Below are positions 21,778 through 32,763 of a DNA stretch of 64,000 nucleotides, one piece after another (position 1 is the stretch's first letter; each line of letters begins with the position of its first letter). The notes below the pieces were generated by a model. That model had not been told where the DNA came from, ran no database searches, and saw only the letters and a list, made by a program, of their open reading frames with translations. A program made the position numbers and the translations under genes. The DNA comes from Pseudomonadota bacterium (GTDB taxonomy: Bacteria > Desulfobacterota > Desulfobulbia > Desulfobulbales > Desulfocapsaceae), in NCBI GenBank assembly GCA_018821785.1, contig JAHJLI010000255.1, forward strand, positions 22,102 through 86,101. Direction: 5' to 3'.

Positions 21778-23685
21778 ATGCTTAAATGGCTCGCCAAACT
21801 CCAACCAGCTGTTTTGTTCGCATTTTGTCTGTTGCTCGTCTATCAGACTCCGCCAGCAAGGTCCGAACCCGGTATTTCGTTTGAAATCACCAACATTAAA
21901 GTCGCTGTTTCCGACAACATTCTAGCTTACAATATCTCGGGGTCATCTCCTCCGGTTTACACAGTATCGGAACGATTCGCTCCGTTTAGGGTCCTAGTCG
22001 ATGTTGCCGGTGCCTATTTCGCAAAAGACTTAGACCCTTCAACGACGAAAATCCCAGAAAATAAATTTTCAGAACTATCGGTATCGGATCTTAAGGCCCA
22101 AGACCCTCAGGTTATGCGATTTGAATTCACGTTGGCTGATAGCCATGATTATTCGGTGACTGCCAAGGGAAACGATTTACAGATCAAGTTGCTCCCCGCA
22201 AGTGCAAAGAGTGCTGCTCCATCTGCAAATGCATCAAAAGGTGTACCTCTCTCCTTAAATGACTTCAAGGTTACTAGCACTCCTAACACAACTACCATAT
22301 CCATTATTGCAAGTGCCTCAATAGAGAAATATACCGTTGACACAATAGCTGGTGCAGATGGACGACCACCAAGGATGTATATAGATATTAGTGATGTTAA
22401 AATAAATGAGCTGGTAAACGAAAAGCAAATAGGGACCTCAGTTGCGAAGGTCAGGGTAGCACCAAAAGAAAAAGGTGCCCGCATTGTCTTTGATTCTGCA
22501 AGCTCACAGCTCTTTAAATATTCAGTTGCAACTGCGCCAAATGGATTGAACGTGGTTATTGATGAAACTTCATCCGTTAAAGAGCTCACCCAGACAAAGG
22601 ACCAATCTTCAAATAAACCAGCAGGTGCCGCTGCCGACAGCACTCTTGATGCACTTATTGGATCATCGCAACAACTACTTAGCGGCGGATCAGAAAACCT
22701 CAGCGCTAAATCGCCATCTGCAAAAGCAACTGCTCTTGAAAATGATTTTTCGTTTTCTGGATACAATAAACAACGTATCAGTGTAGATTTTTATAAAATC
22801 GATATTCACAACGTATTTCGACTTTTTAGACAAATCACTGATCTCAACATTATTGTTGACGAACAAGTTCAAGGTTCACTGACTCTTGCACTCAGTGATG
22901 TACCGTGGGATTTCGCTCTAGATATTATCCTCAACCTGATGGATCTCAAAAAAGAGGAACGCTTCAATACTATTGTCATTTATCCGAACAAAAAAGATTT
23001 CATCTGGCCTACTCGAGCTGAAGACAATCTCGCCTTTCAAGCGGATGTGCAGGTTATTGAGCAGGAAGCTCTGGTCATCGAAAAATCTGCCGCTCAGTCC
23101 AAGGAAATCCTTGATGCCAAAGAACTCATGGTCAAGGCTAAGAAACTCGAAGAACAACAATCTTATGAAGAAGCTGCTTCTCTCTATGCAAAGTCGTTTG
23201 AACTTTGGCCGCATAATTATGTGCTCGCCAATCGCTTATCAACCCTGTATCTGGTCAATCTTGGCCAGAACGCCAAAGCTTTATTTGTCGCTAAACAAAC
23301 ATTGCAACGTGATCCATCAAATACACGTGCGGCACTCTACGCCGGAATCGCTTCAGCTAATATGCAGAAAATCAAAGAGGCCTCTGAGTTTTTCACTCAG
23401 AGCATCAGCGGCTCCCCACCGATGAAAGAAGCTCTTATCAGCTATGCCGCCTTTAGTGAAAACAATGGCCAGAACGAGGCTGCGCTTAAGCTGCTTGACA
23501 AGCATCAAACTCATTATGGTGAGTCTGTCGATTTAATGGTCGGCAAGGCTAGGATTCTTGACAAAATAGGCCGCTCAAAAGAAGCAACCCAACAGTATAA
23601 GGCAGTTCTTGCGTCAGGATTTCAGCTTCGGCCCGACTTGAAGAAATATATTGAGGGACGTCTTGCCGCAAAGGATTTACATTGA
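21778..23685 (+). CDS. AMIN domain / secretin N-domain / TPR protein (N-terminal half of a PilQ-like protein fused to TPRs)
   Basis: AMIN-like N-terminal region; ISVDFYKIDIHNVFRLFRQITDLNIIVDEQVQGSLTLALSDVPWDFALDIIL secretin N0 motif; C-terminal TPR helices instead of a secretin barrel. Confidence 0.75.
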   Translation: MLKWLAKLQPAVLFAFCLLLVYQTPPARSEPGISFEITNIKVAVSDNILAYNISGSSPPVYTVSERFAPFRVLVDVAGAYFAKDLDPSTTKIPENKFSELSVSDLKAQDPQVMRFEFTLADSHDYSVTAKGNDLQIKLLPASAKSAAPSANASKGVPLSLNDFKVTSTPNTTTISIIASASIEKYTVDTIAGADGRPPRMYIDISDVKINELVNEKQIGTSVAKVRVAPKEKGARIVFDSASSQLFKYSVATAPNGLNVVIDETSSVKELTQTKDQSSNKPAGAAADSTLDALIGSSQQLLSGGSENLSAKSPSAKATALENDFSFSGYNKQRISVDFYKIDIHNVFRLFRQITDLNIIVDEQVQGSLTLALSDVPWDFALDIILNLMDLKKEERFNTIVIYPNKKDFIWPTRAEDNLAFQADVQVIEQEALVIEKSAAQSKEILDAKELMVKAKKLEEQQSYEEAASLYAKSFELWPHNYVLANRLSTLYLVNLGQNAKALFVAKQTLQRDPSNTRAALYAGIASANMQKIKEASEFFTQSISGSPPMKEALISYAAFSENNGQNEAALKLLDKHQTHYGESVDLMVGKARILDKIGRSKEATQQYKAVLASGFQLRPDLKKYIEGRLAAKDLH

Positions 23686-23740
23686 AAGATACGTTGTCCA
23701 ATCAAATGAATTATACAAAATTTCAGTCCAAGAGGTTGTT

Positions 23741-25672
23741 ATGAAGTCTCTAATGAATGTTTTCTATTGCTGTAGCCTCTTGCTACTCTCGTTTGTTCTT
23801 ACCTCCTGCATAACTGAAACAAAATCACCGAATGAAAATCGCCCAATTGCCAACGATTCTCTCGAACCTGCAGAAATAAATAAGGCGGCTCTTGATGCAG
23901 CGCAATCAGCCAGCTTACCGGTTAAATATCAAACCGCCACATATCTGGTTGATAAGCAAGGGGGGCAAGAAGATCTCATCATTGCCGATGAAGCTAAGCT
24001 CAAGGTAGAAGCTAGAATAACATCCACTCGTGGCCCCCAACCTCTATGGGATATCATTAAAAGACTTGCTGCCCTCAAGGGAATGAATGTTTCATGGGCC
24101 AGTGATGTTGATCAAAACGTTTTGGTAGACGTAAATATCAATGCAAATGATGATTTTTTTGCCGCAATTGATAATCTTCTTCGACAGGTTGATTATTATC
24201 ATGAGATTCAGGGTTCCACTATTATTGTAAAGTACAAAGAGACACGACAGTTCCATATTGCAATGCCGTTTATCAAGCAAACATTTAAGACTAAAACTGG
24301 TGGAGATGTTTTAGGTGGCGGCGATACTAAGAGCAATGTTGCCGGAGAAATTGCATTATCGTCAGAAGGCGTAGCAATTAGCCAGACCAAAGATGGTAAA
24401 CCCGGAGGGGTTGAATTTAATACGTGGAATAGTATTGAGAATAATCTTAATGCTATTCTGAACGTTTGGACAACAGATGATTCAGCCAGTAAGCCTGAGA
24501 AGGAATCCAACCAACCCACGGTTATCATCCAGAACACCAGAAATCCTGGCAAAAGTGATTCCAAGGCTCAACCTACAAGTGATGAGAAAACGACTAGTGC
24601 AACATTTAAACGATCAAAAGGTGGCAATACGTATTTTATAGACAAACCTGTTGGATTAATTACTGTAACAGCCGCTCGTCCTATACTTGAGAAGCTTGAA
24701 GTATATTTCAAATCGCTCCAAAAAGAATTATACAAACAGGTCTCTATTGAAGCAAAAATTCTTGAGGTACAACTAGATGACAATTCTTCTATTGGCCTGA
24801 ACTGGAATTTGATTCTGAAAAATCTTTCAGTTGCCGGCGGTGCGCTTACAGGCACGAAATCCTATTCAAAAACTAACACAGATTCAACAAATAGCTCTAC
24901 TACATTGGATAACACGAATACCGTCACAGATACAACAACCGGAACACGCGACAAAACGTATGACCATTTGGCTGCCGACAGTCTCACTGCAGATAGCGGA
25001 GCCCTTGGCACTAGTAATGTTATAAGCAACGTGGCAAGTGCTGTTGCAACATCAGGAGTTTCAGCTGCCACCATCCTTACCGATGGTGTCACTGGTGCCC
25101 TCGGTGGAACCGTATCACTTGCTGCTTTCACTTTTGATTCATTCCTTAACGCAGTTAGCCAGCAAGGCCAAGCAACCATACTTTCTAATCCAAAATTAAG
25201 TGTTTTAAACGGACAGCCTGCACTTATAACTGTTGGTCGCAATGTTACCTATATAGAAAGTATTGATGCTGATATAACCGCAGAGGGCGCTATAACGTAT
25301 TCAGCCCAAACAGCGCGAGCACTCTCCGGAGTAGGCCTAGCATTAACTGCAAACATTCTTGATGAAAAGCAAATCATCCTCAATCTCGTCCCAGTCACAT
25401 CAGAATTGGTAGAACCCATTGAGTATCGGACCATAGGTCTTGGATCAATAGGACTTCCTATAATCAATGTCCGAGAAATGAGTACAACTGTAAGAATCAA
25501 TAATGGTGAAATGCTTGTTATCGGCGGATTGATCTCAAATGTAGTGGAAAATGACGGCACCTTCGTTCCCGGAACAAGCAATCTCGGTTTCTTCAAGTAC
25601 CTCTTCGGCTATGAACAAAAGTTGTCTAAAAAACGGGAGCTTATCATTCTACTCAAACCACGAATTATTTAA
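23741..25672 (+). CDS. Outer-membrane secretin lipoprotein (MshL / type IVb pilus PilN-like)
   Basis: Lipobox LLSFVLTSC; secretin signatures QGQATILSNPKLSVLNGQPALITVG and VRINNGEMLVIGGLISN, RELIILLKPRII; start at 23741. Confidence 0.85.
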   Translation: MKSLMNVFYCCSLLLLSFVLTSCITETKSPNENRPIANDSLEPAEINKAALDAAQSASLPVKYQTATYLVDKQGGQEDLIIADEAKLKVEARITSTRGPQPLWDIIKRLAALKGMNVSWASDVDQNVLVDVNINANDDFFAAIDNLLRQVDYYHEIQGSTIIVKYKETRQFHIAMPFIKQTFKTKTGGDVLGGGDTKSNVAGEIALSSEGVAISQTKDGKPGGVEFNTWNSIENNLNAILNVWTTDDSASKPEKESNQPTVIIQNTRNPGKSDSKAQPTSDEKTTSATFKRSKGGNTYFIDKPVGLITVTAARPILEKLEVYFKSLQKELYKQVSIEAKILEVQLDDNSSIGLNWNLILKNLSVAGGALTGTKSYSKTNTDSTNSSTTLDNTNTVTDTTTGTRDKTYDHLAADSLTADSGALGTSNVISNVASAVATSGVSAATILTDGVTGALGGTVSLAAFTFDSFLNAVSQQGQATILSNPKLSVLNGQPALITVGRNVTYIESIDADITAEGAITYSAQTARALSGVGLALTANILDEKQIILNLVPVTSELVEPIEYRTIGLGSIGLPIINVREMSTTVRINNGEMLVIGGLISNVVENDGTFVPGTSNLGFFKYLFGYEQKLSKKRELIILLKPRII

Positions 25673-25726
25673 TATTATTGTTCTATTTTGTACTACGATT
25701 CATTTAGAATTCTCAGGGAGAAAAAC

Positions 25727-26743
25727 ATGCAGAAGTTCAAATTCGCACTCTATCTGCTTTCAGCCGTAATGCTTATGGGTTGTGGTCAAACTGTTGTTGA
25801 GACCCTCCATGTACCAGATTCGCCAAGCCCTATTGCCTCTGGCAGAGGCCAGTCGATCATCATCCTCCCTTTTGCTGATTATACCTCTTCAGAAGACCTT
25901 GCTGGTGCCTATCGGCGCAATCTCTCTATCACTGAGGCCCTTACTGATAGATTAGTAGCAAACGGATTCAGCATGACCATTCAAGAAGATGTCTTTGGCT
26001 ACCTTGTTGATGAGAATATCATCAACGTCGCTAACTACGAGGGAAACAATACTGAGAGTTTGTCTGCTGAGCTGGGTGGTGATTGGTCCGATGTCATGCA
26101 AAACGAATTGCAGCGATATATACAGCTGCAAAAGATGCATTCTGAAAAAACTGTTTCCGGAAGCCCTGGGACTCATGCTATCACCCCGAATGCTATTGCA
26201 AAAATGGGACGCAGGTTCAATGCAGATTATATAGTTCGAGGACGGATTTTAGAATATAAAACCAGGCAGGAGGCCACATGGGCTCCATGGAAAAAAGGGG
26301 TTTTGCCTTTTATCAACGGCGGCACAAACAGAATCCTCAATGGATTTGCTAGCTCGGACGCCTATGATGAAAGAAACGAGGCACTCACGGGAATGTTGCT
26401 TGGCGGCATTATCGGCTACAATAACACATCCTGGCCCTGGAATGACGGAAAAACCTTCTTTGGCATGGCCGACGGAACTGCAAACACCGTCACTTGGATG
26501 GGAGCAGGAGCAGGCCTTGGTATGGTCTCACATTCCAGCGGACAAGTTGATCAGGCTGCGGTACAAATGCGTGTATGGGTTCAAGAAGCATCAACTGGAA
26601 ACGTCATCTGGACCAACAGGGTGAGAGTTCTAGTTTCTCCGGAAACCGTATTTGCAGACAAGCAGTATGACACTCTGTTCAACAAAGCTATCGAAAAAGG
26701 GGTTGACGCACTTGTCAACCACTTTGTTACTTACGGCCTCTGA
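25727..26743 (+). CDS. Putative outer-membrane lipoprotein, possibly CsgG/LpoB-like
   Basis: Lipobox LMGC; SIIILPFADYTSSEDLAG and MGRRFNADYIVRGRILEYK; follows the secretin without a terminator. Confidence 0.6.
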   Translation: MQKFKFALYLLSAVMLMGCGQTVVETLHVPDSPSPIASGRGQSIIILPFADYTSSEDLAGAYRRNLSITEALTDRLVANGFSMTIQEDVFGYLVDENIINVANYEGNNTESLSAELGGDWSDVMQNELQRYIQLQKMHSEKTVSGSPGTHAITPNAIAKMGRRFNADYIVRGRILEYKTRQEATWAPWKKGVLPFINGGTNRILNGFASSDAYDERNEALTGMLLGGIIGYNNTSWPWNDGKTFFGMADGTANTVTWMGAGAGLGMVSHSSGQVDQAAVQMRVWVQEASTGNVIWTNRVRVLVSPETVFADKQYDTLFNKAIEKGVDALVNHFVTYGL

Positions 26744-26764
26744 TTTCTCTTTGAGATTGCAATA

Positions 26765-26803
26765 AAAAGGGGCGATTGACAGCAGTCAATCGCCCCTTTT
26801 TTC
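26765..26803. terminator. Bidirectional intrinsic terminator between pilus operon and secB
   Basis: Perfect 12-bp stem GGGGCGATTGAC agca GTCAATCGCCCC with A-run before and T-run after. Confidence 0.85.
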
Positions 26804-26810
26804 TATCCTT

Positions 26811-27296
26811 TTAATTCTTTTGCTCTTCTTTCTTTTTTTGCGCGTTTTGAAAAAGAGCCATAAAATTAACTGGCTCCATTAGAAATGGAATATACCCCCC
26901 GTCAACAGAAACCTGACTGACAATCTGCCTTGTGAATGGGAACAACAGTGTCGGGCAATCAACACTCAGAAGCATCTGGATATGCTCAGCTGGTATGTTT
27001 CGTAACATAAAGACGGCTGCATGTTCAATTTCAAGGATAAAAAGAACTTTATTTTCATCTTTTGATGATACTTTCGCTGTAATTTTCAGTACCACTTCCC
27101 AATGATCATTGTCAATCTGGTTGTTATTAAGTTGCAAATTCACCTCGACACCCGGATCCATTTTTTGCTGTTCAGTGAATATCTGCGGTGCATTGGGATT
27201 TTCAAAAGACAAGTCCTTGATATACATTTTTTGCATGCGAAATTCAGGTCTAGGCGGATTTACATCATTTGTTTTTTCAGTCATTTGATTCTCCAA
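26811..27296 (-). CDS. secB: Protein-export chaperone SecB
   Basis: QKMYIKDLSFENPNAPQIF, EIEHAAVFMLRNIP, CPTLLFPFTRQIVSQVSVDGGYIPFLMEPVNF. Confidence 0.93.
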   Translation of the reverse strand: MENQMTEKTNDVNPPRPEFRMQKMYIKDLSFENPNAPQIFTEQQKMDPGVEVNLQLNNNQIDNDHWEVVLKITAKVSSKDENKVLFILEIEHAAVFMLRNIPAEHIQMLLSVDCPTLLFPFTRQIVSQVSVDGGYIPFLMEPVNFMALFQNAQKKKEEQKN

Positions 27297-27400
27297 AGTT
27301 ATTTAAATGGTGTTTATTGGTGACTCGAGCAAGAATGAAGAGCTATTAAAACGTACTTCAACCTTTGAAGCAAGTCTTGAACGATTTTTCCCGACCTACG

Positions 27401-30238
27401 TTATGTTTTTAAAACTTGGCGCAGAAATTTCCCTGTATGAGACTTTTTTGAATGTATGATTGATTCCGGGGTGCCAACCGCGACCAGTCGACCGCCGCCG
27501 TCTCCTCCCTCCGGACCGATATCTATTATCCAGTCAGCCGTCTTGATTACATCAAGATTATGCTCAATAATGACTGCAGTATTGCCTTGATCCACAAGAC
27601 GATTCATAACGTTTAGCAAATGTTGAATATCAGCCGGATGCAACCCGGTGGTAGGTTCATCCAGGATATAGATGGTTTTCCCGCTGCTCCTGCCTGAGAG
27701 TTCTTTGGCAAGCTTGACCCGCTGTGCTTCGCCACCCGAAAGCGTAACCGAAGACTGACCAAGAGTGATATATGAAAGCCCAACATCATAAAGGGTTTGG
27801 AGTTTTGCATGTATCGCCGGAATATTTTTGAAAAATTTCCAGGCCTCCTCCACGGTCATTGCAAGAATTTCATGGATGTTTTTTCCCCGGTACTGAATCT
27901 CCAAAGTCTCACTATTATAGCGTCTCCCCTTGCAGGTATCACATTCGACGTATATATCGGGAAGGAAATGCATGACAATCTTATTTACTCCTTCGCCTTC
28001 ACACGCCTCGCACCGACCACCTTTTATGTTAAAACTGAATCGCCCCAGCTTATAACCACGAGAACGAGATTCCGGCAATCGGGCAAATAATTCACGAATA
28101 GGTGTGAAAACTCCAGTATATGTTGCGGGGTTTGAGCGAGGCGTCCTGCCAATAGGACTTTGATCGATATCAATAATTTTATCGACAAATTCTAAACCAG
28201 ACAATAATGCTCCATCCTGACGAAATACCGAACTCTTTTTATTTAATCCTCCCTTCACAAGCTCATAGAGAGTTTCAATTACCAGTGAACTTTTTCCTGA
28301 ACCGGAAACCCCGGTAACCGCAGTTATTACTCCTATGGGGAAGGAAACTGCTATGTTTTTCAAATTATTGATTCTGCAATGCTGCAACCGCAACCATTTC
28401 CCGGTCCCTTCCTCTACCGGCCGTCTTACTTTTGGCGTTTCAATGGCCAGTCGTCCGGAAAGATAAGCACCCGTTACTGAGTTTTCACTGTCCAGCAGGC
28501 CCTTTACCGATCCGTTATATACTACGTTACCGCCATGAATTCCTGCACCCGGTCCCATATCAAGGACATGATCAGCTGCCAAAATTGTATCGGTATCATG
28601 TTCCACGACAATGACACTGTTGCCCAAATCACGCAGTTCCAGGAGAGTATTGATCAGTTTCTGATTGTCGCGTTGATGCAGGCCGATACTCGGTTCATCA
28701 AGGATATAAAGTACTCCAGCCAACCGGGATCCAATCTGGGATGCAAGTCGAATTCGCTGTGCCTCGCCACCGGATAGAGTTCCCGCCCTCCTCTCGAGAG
28801 AGAGATATCCTAACCCAACATCTTCGAGAAAAGAGAGCCTATCAACAATTTCCTTAAGAATCGGTTCGCCAATTTTCCTTTCTCGAACGGACAGAGGAAT
28901 CACCGGTAATTCCTCGAGAAATCTTTCGATTGATAAACAGGTGAGTTGGTATATAGACCATTTTCCTACTCGCACTGCAAGAGCTTCGGGTTTTAACCTT
29001 GTACCTGAACAGAGGGTACAGCGCTGCTCATTCATGAATTTTCCAAGTTCTTCGCGAATCATCGCCGACTGGGTTTCATGAAATCGTCTGTCAAGTTGAG
29101 GAATAACTCCTTCAAACCGATTGACTGCCGAAAGAACCCGTTGTCCTTTGCGATAATGAAATGCTATCTCCTGAGTCCCAGAGCCATAAAGGAAAACATC
29201 TTGGATATTTTTGGGGAAATTCTCAAAAGGCGTTTCCAGCGAAATACCGTAATGCTTGGCAACAGATTCAAGCATATGTCCTGTATACGATTCCTCCTTC
29301 CGCCACCCCCAGGGAGCAATTGCCCCAGCACTGATCGATTTTTGTGTATCAGGGACTATAAGCTCAGGATCAAAAAATTGTTTTACCCCTAAACCACTGC
29401 ATTCTGTACATGCACCTTGTGGGTTATTAAACGAAAACAACTGCGTTGAAAGCGGCGGCATAGAGATCCCGCATTTATGGCAGGCAGCAAATTCACTGAA
29501 CAATTTCTCCGATGCATTGTCTGGAAACAAGACTAATAGCAGTCCTTCAGTTAGCTTGACTGCAGTACTCACAGACTCGGCCAAGCGCCGACGCATGGAT
29601 TCTTTGATGACAAGCCTATCAACAACCACTTCTATGGAATGTTTCTTATTTTTATCAAGTGATGTAATGTCATCTGCGTGTAAAATATCTCCATCAATCC
29701 GTACACGCACGAAACCTTCCTTGCGGATTCTCACAAGCAGCTGTTCATGCCGTCCTTTTCGCTCAGTTACCAGGGGGGCAAGGAGGATGACTTTGGTCTC
29801 CTCCGGCAGGTCCATGAGAGCATTCACCATATCTTCAATAGACTGAGCCTGAATTTCACTCCCACATTGGTGACAATGAGGATGCCCGCAACGAGCGAAA
29901 AGCAGGCGCAAATGATCATAAATTTCCGTTATCGTGCCAACTGTAGAACGGGGATTTTTGCTCGTCGTTTTCTGTTCAATCGATACTGCCGGCGACAGCC
30001 CTTCCAAGGCATCAACATCAGGCTTATCCATCTGCCCAAGAAACTGTCGTGCGTAGGTCGAAAGTGATTCTACATAACGACGTTGCCCCTCAGCATACAG
30101 GGTGTCAAATGCCAGCGTTGATTTGCCCGATCCAGAAATCCCGGTGAACACCACAAGACTATTTCTTGGCAAATCGACATCGATGTTTTTCAGATTATGC
30201 ATTCGTGCGCCACGAATGCTGAGAATCGTAGGTTCCAT
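27401..30238 (-). CDS. uvrA: Excinuclease ABC subunit A
   Basis: [53 protein letters not shown]; second ATPase domain; start at 30238. Confidence 0.96.
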   Translation of the reverse strand: MEPTILSIRGARMHNLKNIDVDLPRNSLVVFTGISGSGKSTLAFDTLYAEGQRRYVESLSTYARQFLGQMDKPDVDALEGLSPAVSIEQKTTSKNPRSTVGTITEIYDHLRLLFARCGHPHCHQCGSEIQAQSIEDMVNALMDLPEETKVILLAPLVTERKGRHEQLLVRIRKEGFVRVRIDGDILHADDITSLDKNKKHSIEVVVDRLVIKESMRRRLAESVSTAVKLTEGLLLVLFPDNASEKLFSEFAACHKCGISMPPLSTQLFSFNNPQGACTECSGLGVKQFFDPELIVPDTQKSISAGAIAPWGWRKEESYTGHMLESVAKHYGISLETPFENFPKNIQDVFLYGSGTQEIAFHYRKGQRVLSAVNRFEGVIPQLDRRFHETQSAMIREELGKFMNEQRCTLCSGTRLKPEALAVRVGKWSIYQLTCLSIERFLEELPVIPLSVRERKIGEPILKEIVDRLSFLEDVGLGYLSLERRAGTLSGGEAQRIRLASQIGSRLAGVLYILDEPSIGLHQRDNQKLINTLLELRDLGNSVIVVEHDTDTILAADHVLDMGPGAGIHGGNVVYNGSVKGLLDSENSVTGAYLSGRLAIETPKVRRPVEEGTGKWLRLQHCRINNLKNIAVSFPIGVITAVTGVSGSGKSSLVIETLYELVKGGLNKKSSVFRQDGALLSGLEFVDKIIDIDQSPIGRTPRSNPATYTGVFTPIRELFARLPESRSRGYKLGRFSFNIKGGRCEACEGEGVNKIVMHFLPDIYVECDTCKGRRYNSETLEIQYRGKNIHEILAMTVEEAWKFFKNIPAIHAKLQTLYDVGLSYITLGQSSVTLSGGEAQRVKLAKELSGRSSGKTIYILDEPTTGLHPADIQHLLNVMNRLVDQGNTAVIIEHNLDVIKTADWIIDIGPEGGDGGGRLVAVGTPESIIHSKKSHTGKFLRQVLKT

Positions 30239-30281
30239 GATTAGGCAGGCGGGCCAGAAAGGGAAATGTTTACGGTGGTGG

Positions 30282-30713
30282 CTATCGACGAATAAGATTA
30301 CTATGGTCAACCTTTATACAACGATCCATGACTACAAAAACTCCCATGTTTCTTGCAAGTTGCGCTGCTTCTTCGTTTATGATACCTTGCTGCATCCAAA
30401 TTGCCTTAGGAAGAGTATGTAATGCAAGTGCCTCTTCCACAATTGTCATAACTTCCTCTGATTTTCTGAAAATATTAACAATATCAACTGAAAAAGGCAA
30501 AGCCACAAGGGCCGGATAACACTTCTTGCCAAGAACCTCATTCTGCCCGGGATTAATGGGATAGACCGTATATCCGGCAGCAACAAGGTACCGACCAACC
30601 ATATTGCTGGGTCTATTTTCTTTCGGAGACAAGCCGACAATTGCAATGGTGGTTGCCCCCTTAAAAAGGTTTGATATTTCAGAAGATTGAATCAAAGAAG
30701 AAAATGTCTGCAT
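30282..30713 (-). CDS. CoA-binding domain protein (YccU family)
   Basis: [83 protein letters not shown]. Confidence 0.88.
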   Translation of the reverse strand: MQTFSSLIQSSEISNLFKGATTIAIVGLSPKENRPSNMVGRYLVAAGYTVYPINPGQNEVLGKKCYPALVALPFSVDIVNIFRKSEEVMTIVEEALALHTLPKAIWMQQGIINEEAAQLARNMGVFVVMDRCIKVDHSNLIRR

Positions 30714-30765
30714 GTTATGAGATCCATGAACGAAAAAGTAGGCCGCGGTTGTGAAACTATATTTA

Positions 30766-30848
30766 TGCTAACCTCAATAACGGGATAAATTTCTTGACGA
30801 AATACATTTACAAGAGACAAGAAACTAATTTCTAAGGTACTAATTTTA
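30766..30848 (+). repeat. Copy C of dispersed hairpin element
   Basis: AACGGGATAAATTTCTTGACGAAATACATTTACAAGAGACAAGAAACTAATTTCTAAGGTACTAA. Confidence 0.8.
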
Positions 30849-30984
30849 CTCCTCCCAGGGCAACACAATGATGACCCCATAGACAAAAGTCAATATAACA
30901 ATTATATACTACGGAATCATTGTAGAGATGTCATACATATATTAACCACATTCCTTGATCCAAGGGAGACCATGAGGAATTATT

Positions 30985-31851
30985 ATGAATTTTCAAAATA
31001 TTATCTTTGAGTTGAGTCAATATTGGGCCGAGCAGGGGTGTGTTATCCAACAACCCTACGACATGGAGGTCGGTGCCGGAACTTTCCATCCCGCCACGCT
31101 GCTTAGGGCTTTGGGCCCAGAGCCTTGGAAATCTGCTTATCCACAACCTTCCCGTCGCCCTACCGACGGCCGCTATGGCAACAACCCCAACCGACTGCAA
31201 CACTATTATCAATACCAAGTTGTCATTAAACCTTCACCTTTGAATGTCCAAGAATTGTATCTTGGCAGTCTCGAAAGATTCGGACTCAATCTGCTTGATC
31301 ACGACATCAGGTTTGTCGAAGATGACTGGGAATCACCAACCCTTGGGGCCTCAGGCCTTGGGTGGGAAGTATGGCTGGATGGAATGGAAATTACCCAGTT
31401 TACCTATTTTCAACAGGCAGGCTCAATAGAGCTCTACCCGACGACGGTTGAAATAACCTATGGCCTCGAGCGTATTGCCATGTATCTTCAAAGCGTTGAA
31501 AGCGTCTATGATATTGCCTGGAATGAGCAAATAACCTATGGAGAGATCTTTCACCAAGCGGAAGTTGAGTTTTCCACCTTTAATTTCGAAGAGGCCAATG
31601 TCGAAAAGCTTCTGATGTTTTTTGACACCTACGAAGCAGAGGCTCTTAGACTCGTTGACAAAAATTTGATACTCCCAGCTTACGACTACTGCCTGAAGTG
31701 TTCACACACCTTTAATCTTCTCGATGCCCGCAAGGCAATCAGCGTTAATGAGCGAACCCGATATATTGGTCGCATTAGAAACATTGCGAGAAAAGTTGCC
31801 GAAGCCTATGTTGAGCAACGTCGAAACATGGGACATCCTTTGTTAACATGA
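30985..31851 (+). CDS. glyQ: Glycine--tRNA ligase alpha subunit
   Basis: [46 protein letters not shown]...[19 protein letters not shown]-type sequence over full length. Confidence 0.95.
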   Translation: MNFQNIIFELSQYWAEQGCVIQQPYDMEVGAGTFHPATLLRALGPEPWKSAYPQPSRRPTDGRYGNNPNRLQHYYQYQVVIKPSPLNVQELYLGSLERFGLNLLDHDIRFVEDDWESPTLGASGLGWEVWLDGMEITQFTYFQQAGSIELYPTTVEITYGLERIAMYLQSVESVYDIAWNEQITYGEIFHQAEVEFSTFNFEEANVEKLLMFFDTYEAEALRLVDKNLILPAYDYCLKCSHTFNLLDARKAISVNERTRYIGRIRNIARKVAEAYVEQRRNMGHPLLT

Positions 31852-31904
31852 TGCCTCAGCATGCAAATTCACAAGGCCAAACTTTCAGATACCATTCTTC
31901 TCGC

Positions 31905-31976
31905 TATCGAGTACAATGTTCTTTCCAAGTTGTGTGCGAGAAAAAACAAGAAATGAATTTCTAAGGTACTGAAACT
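31905..31976 (+). repeat. Copy D of dispersed hairpin element (left arm degraded)
   Basis: AAAAAACAAGAAATGAATTTCTAAGGTACTGAAA right arm matches the family. Confidence 0.7.
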
Positions 31977-32031
31977 GGAAGAACAACAGAAAGGCAATCA
32001 GACGAAAGGAAAATCTTTGATGCCGCGATAA

Positions 32032-32129
32032 TGGCGGAAGTGCATGGGAATCGAACCCACCTAACGGGCTATTAACCCGCTACACCGGATTTGAAGTCCG
32101 GGAAAGCCACCAGTGCCCTATCCACTTCC
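32032..32129 (-). tRNA. selC: Selenocysteine tRNA (anticodon TCA)
   Basis: Reverse complement GGAAGTGGATAGGGCACTGGTGGCTTTCCCGGACTTCAAATCCGGTGTAGCGGGTTAATAGCCCGTTAGGTGGGTTCGATTCCCATGCACTTCCGCCA; long acceptor, long variable arm, 98 nt, loop CTTCAAA. Confidence 0.95.
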
Positions 32130-32298
32130 AAAGATCGCGGTAAAAAGAAGCCACTATACTAATAAGTGTTGACCTTGAAAACAACTATTTATTATACTGG
32201 TGTCCTTTGTCGGCGTATAAATAAAATAATCACGTCTGTTTTTAAAAATTCAAGCAACCCGATTCTTATCCCACATGCAGTGCGAAAGATTAGTTAAA

Positions 32299-32649
32299 AT
32301 GATTAAATCATGGTTTCTTAGCGTTCGCGAAGAGACCATGGCTCCGGCCCGCATGGTCTCATTTATAGAGCAACATGCCGCCACTTGTGAAATTTGTCTT
32401 CAGGATCCAGACCTGAAAGAAGAGATTGCCAAGATCACTGAACTTGTTCTACCAGAATCGAAAATTCCCAAAGCAATCCGGCTGCAAAACGGCCTAGACG
32501 AAGACACAGATCTTGAAGATGACATCTTTTCGGAAAACGACGAAGGCGATGATAGCCTCACCGTCGACGACGACGAAGAAGAAGATATCGAGGACATAGA
32601 CCAAGAAGAAGACAAATTTCTTGAAGATGGGGATGAGGACGAGGATTAG
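32299..32649 (+). CDS. Hypothetical protein with short Cys motif and highly acidic C-terminal tail
   Basis: MIKSWFLSVREETMAPARMVSFIEQHAATCEICLQDPDLKEEIAKI then D/E-rich tail; start could also be 32275. Confidence 0.65.
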   Translation: MIKSWFLSVREETMAPARMVSFIEQHAATCEICLQDPDLKEEIAKITELVLPESKIPKAIRLQNGLDEDTDLEDDIFSENDEGDDSLTVDDDEEEDIEDIDQEEDKFLEDGDEDED

Positions 32650-32763
32650 CACCCCCATTCATCTGATGTCCTCACCAGGGAAAAGTCTGGTGGCCGACAA
32701 CTTCCTTGATTACAAAAGCAGCAATCCAGCCTCGTAGTTCTTCCTCAAGTATTCGAAGAGAAT

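Noticed and set aside
27340-27400. Possible further hairpin copy (CGTACTTCAACCTTTGAAGCAAGTCTTGAACGATTTTTCCCGACC)
   Set aside because: Only loose similarity to the family by eye; not counted without a model-based search.
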